In this document: piece after piece, positions 4,910-5,164 of the stretch
How positions within the stretch are numbered: position 1 is the stretch's first letter
Layout of the letters: each line of letters starts with the position of its first letter
Source: Actinomycetota bacterium
GTDB lineage: Bacteria > Actinomycetota > Geothermincolia > Fen-727 > Anoxymicrobiaceae
Length of the DNA: 5,164 nt
Direction: 5' to 3'
Assembly (NCBI GenBank): GCA_016649525.1
Contig: JAENXM010000135.1
Coordinates: 1 to 5,164, forward strand
Position numbers and translations under genes: made by a program
Notes under the pieces: generated by a model
Databases searched by the model: none
What the model was told of the DNA's origin: nothing
What the model saw: only the letters and a program-made list of their open reading frames with translations

Positions 4910-5164
4910 TCAAGCGCCGGGAGGGGTGTCGATCACCAGCGTGACCGGCCCCCAGTTATCGAGGCTCACGTCCATGAGCTCGCCGAAAGCCCCGGTCCGC
5001 ACCTCGAGGCCTGCGGACTCAAAACGCTTCACGAGTGAAAAATACAGCGGCTCGGCGAGCACCGGGTCCGCGGCGGCCACGAATGAGGGACGCCTTCCCT
5101 TGCCGCAGTCCGCGAGAAGGGTGAACTGGCTGACCACCATCAGGTCGCCGCTCGTGTCCAAAAC
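4910..5164 (-). CDS. dtd: D-aminoacyl-tRNA deacylase, C-terminal part (cut by right edge)
   Basis: Dtd hydrolyses D-aminoacyl-tRNAs, and glycine wrongly loaded on tRNA(Ala), in the cytoplasm, keeping D-amino acids out of translation. The 84 residues here are the C-terminal part of a protein normally of about 145-150 aa. The frame is open to the window edge, so the true start lies outside. Both family motifs are seen: VVSQFTLLAD, holding the SQFTL catalytic strand, and the Gly-cisPro motif in DNWGPVTLVID near the end, which enforces chiral rejection. GRRPSF between them is also typical. It is first in the visible gene order, 86 bases before the hydrolase. Its grouping with three synthetases fits a translation-fidelity role; in particular, the known clearing of Gly-tRNA(Ala) complements AlaRS encoded downstream. 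relA is the gene I would expect upstream, but it is not visible. Confidence 0.96.
   Translation of the reverse strand, partial: VLDTSGDLMVVSQFTLLADCGKGRRPSFVAAADPVLAEPLYFSLVKRFESAGLEVRTGAFGELMDVSLDNWGPVTLVIDTPPGA

Overview
The window is a run of housekeeping translation genes, all read from the minus strand. In transcription order (high to low coordinate) they are: the C-terminal part of D-aminoacyl-tRNA deacylase (dtd, cut by the right edge), a glyoxalase-II-like metallo-beta-lactamase-fold hydrolase, histidyl-tRNA synthetase (hisS), aspartyl-tRNA synthetase (aspS), a small single-pass membrane protein of the DUF948 type, and the N-terminal part of alanyl-tRNA synthetase (alaS, cut by the left edge). 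No mobile element, CRISPR array, rRNA or tRNA gene was found.

The DNA is GC-rich. From general knowledge, the order (relA)-dtd-MBL-hisS-aspS, with a DUF948 gene and alaS downstream, is familiar from Actinomycetota and in part from Bacillota. The AlaRS stretch around KCLRTTDIDEVG followed by FFEMLGNFSFGDY looks more like deep-branching Actinomycetota (Rubrobacter- or Thermoleophilia-like) than the proteobacterial form. The best guess is a deep-branching actinobacterium or a relative, but the window cannot prove it.

Region by region: 4910-5164 is dtd; 4824-4909 is a short gap with a possible weak promoter; 4182-4823 (MBL), 2890-4173 (hisS) and 1091-2893 (aspS) form a tight operon, with an 8-nt gap between MBL and hisS and an ATGA stop/start overlap between hisS and aspS. 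A 201-base gap (890-1090) holds a plausible promoter and two strong GC hairpins with related arms. DUF948 lies at 536-889. A 244-base gap (292-535) holds a perfect 12-bp palindrome, competing hairpins and a pair of 11-bp direct repeats. alaS starts with TTG at 291.

Functionally, HisRS, AspRS and AlaRS charge tRNAs, and Dtd removes D-amino acids and glycine wrongly attached to tRNA. The AspRS carries the sequence marks of the non-discriminating type. This predicts that the organism makes Asn-tRNA(Asn) by amidating Asp-tRNA(Asn) with GatCAB. I see no clear undescribed system; the most unexplained sequence is in the two intergenic regions.
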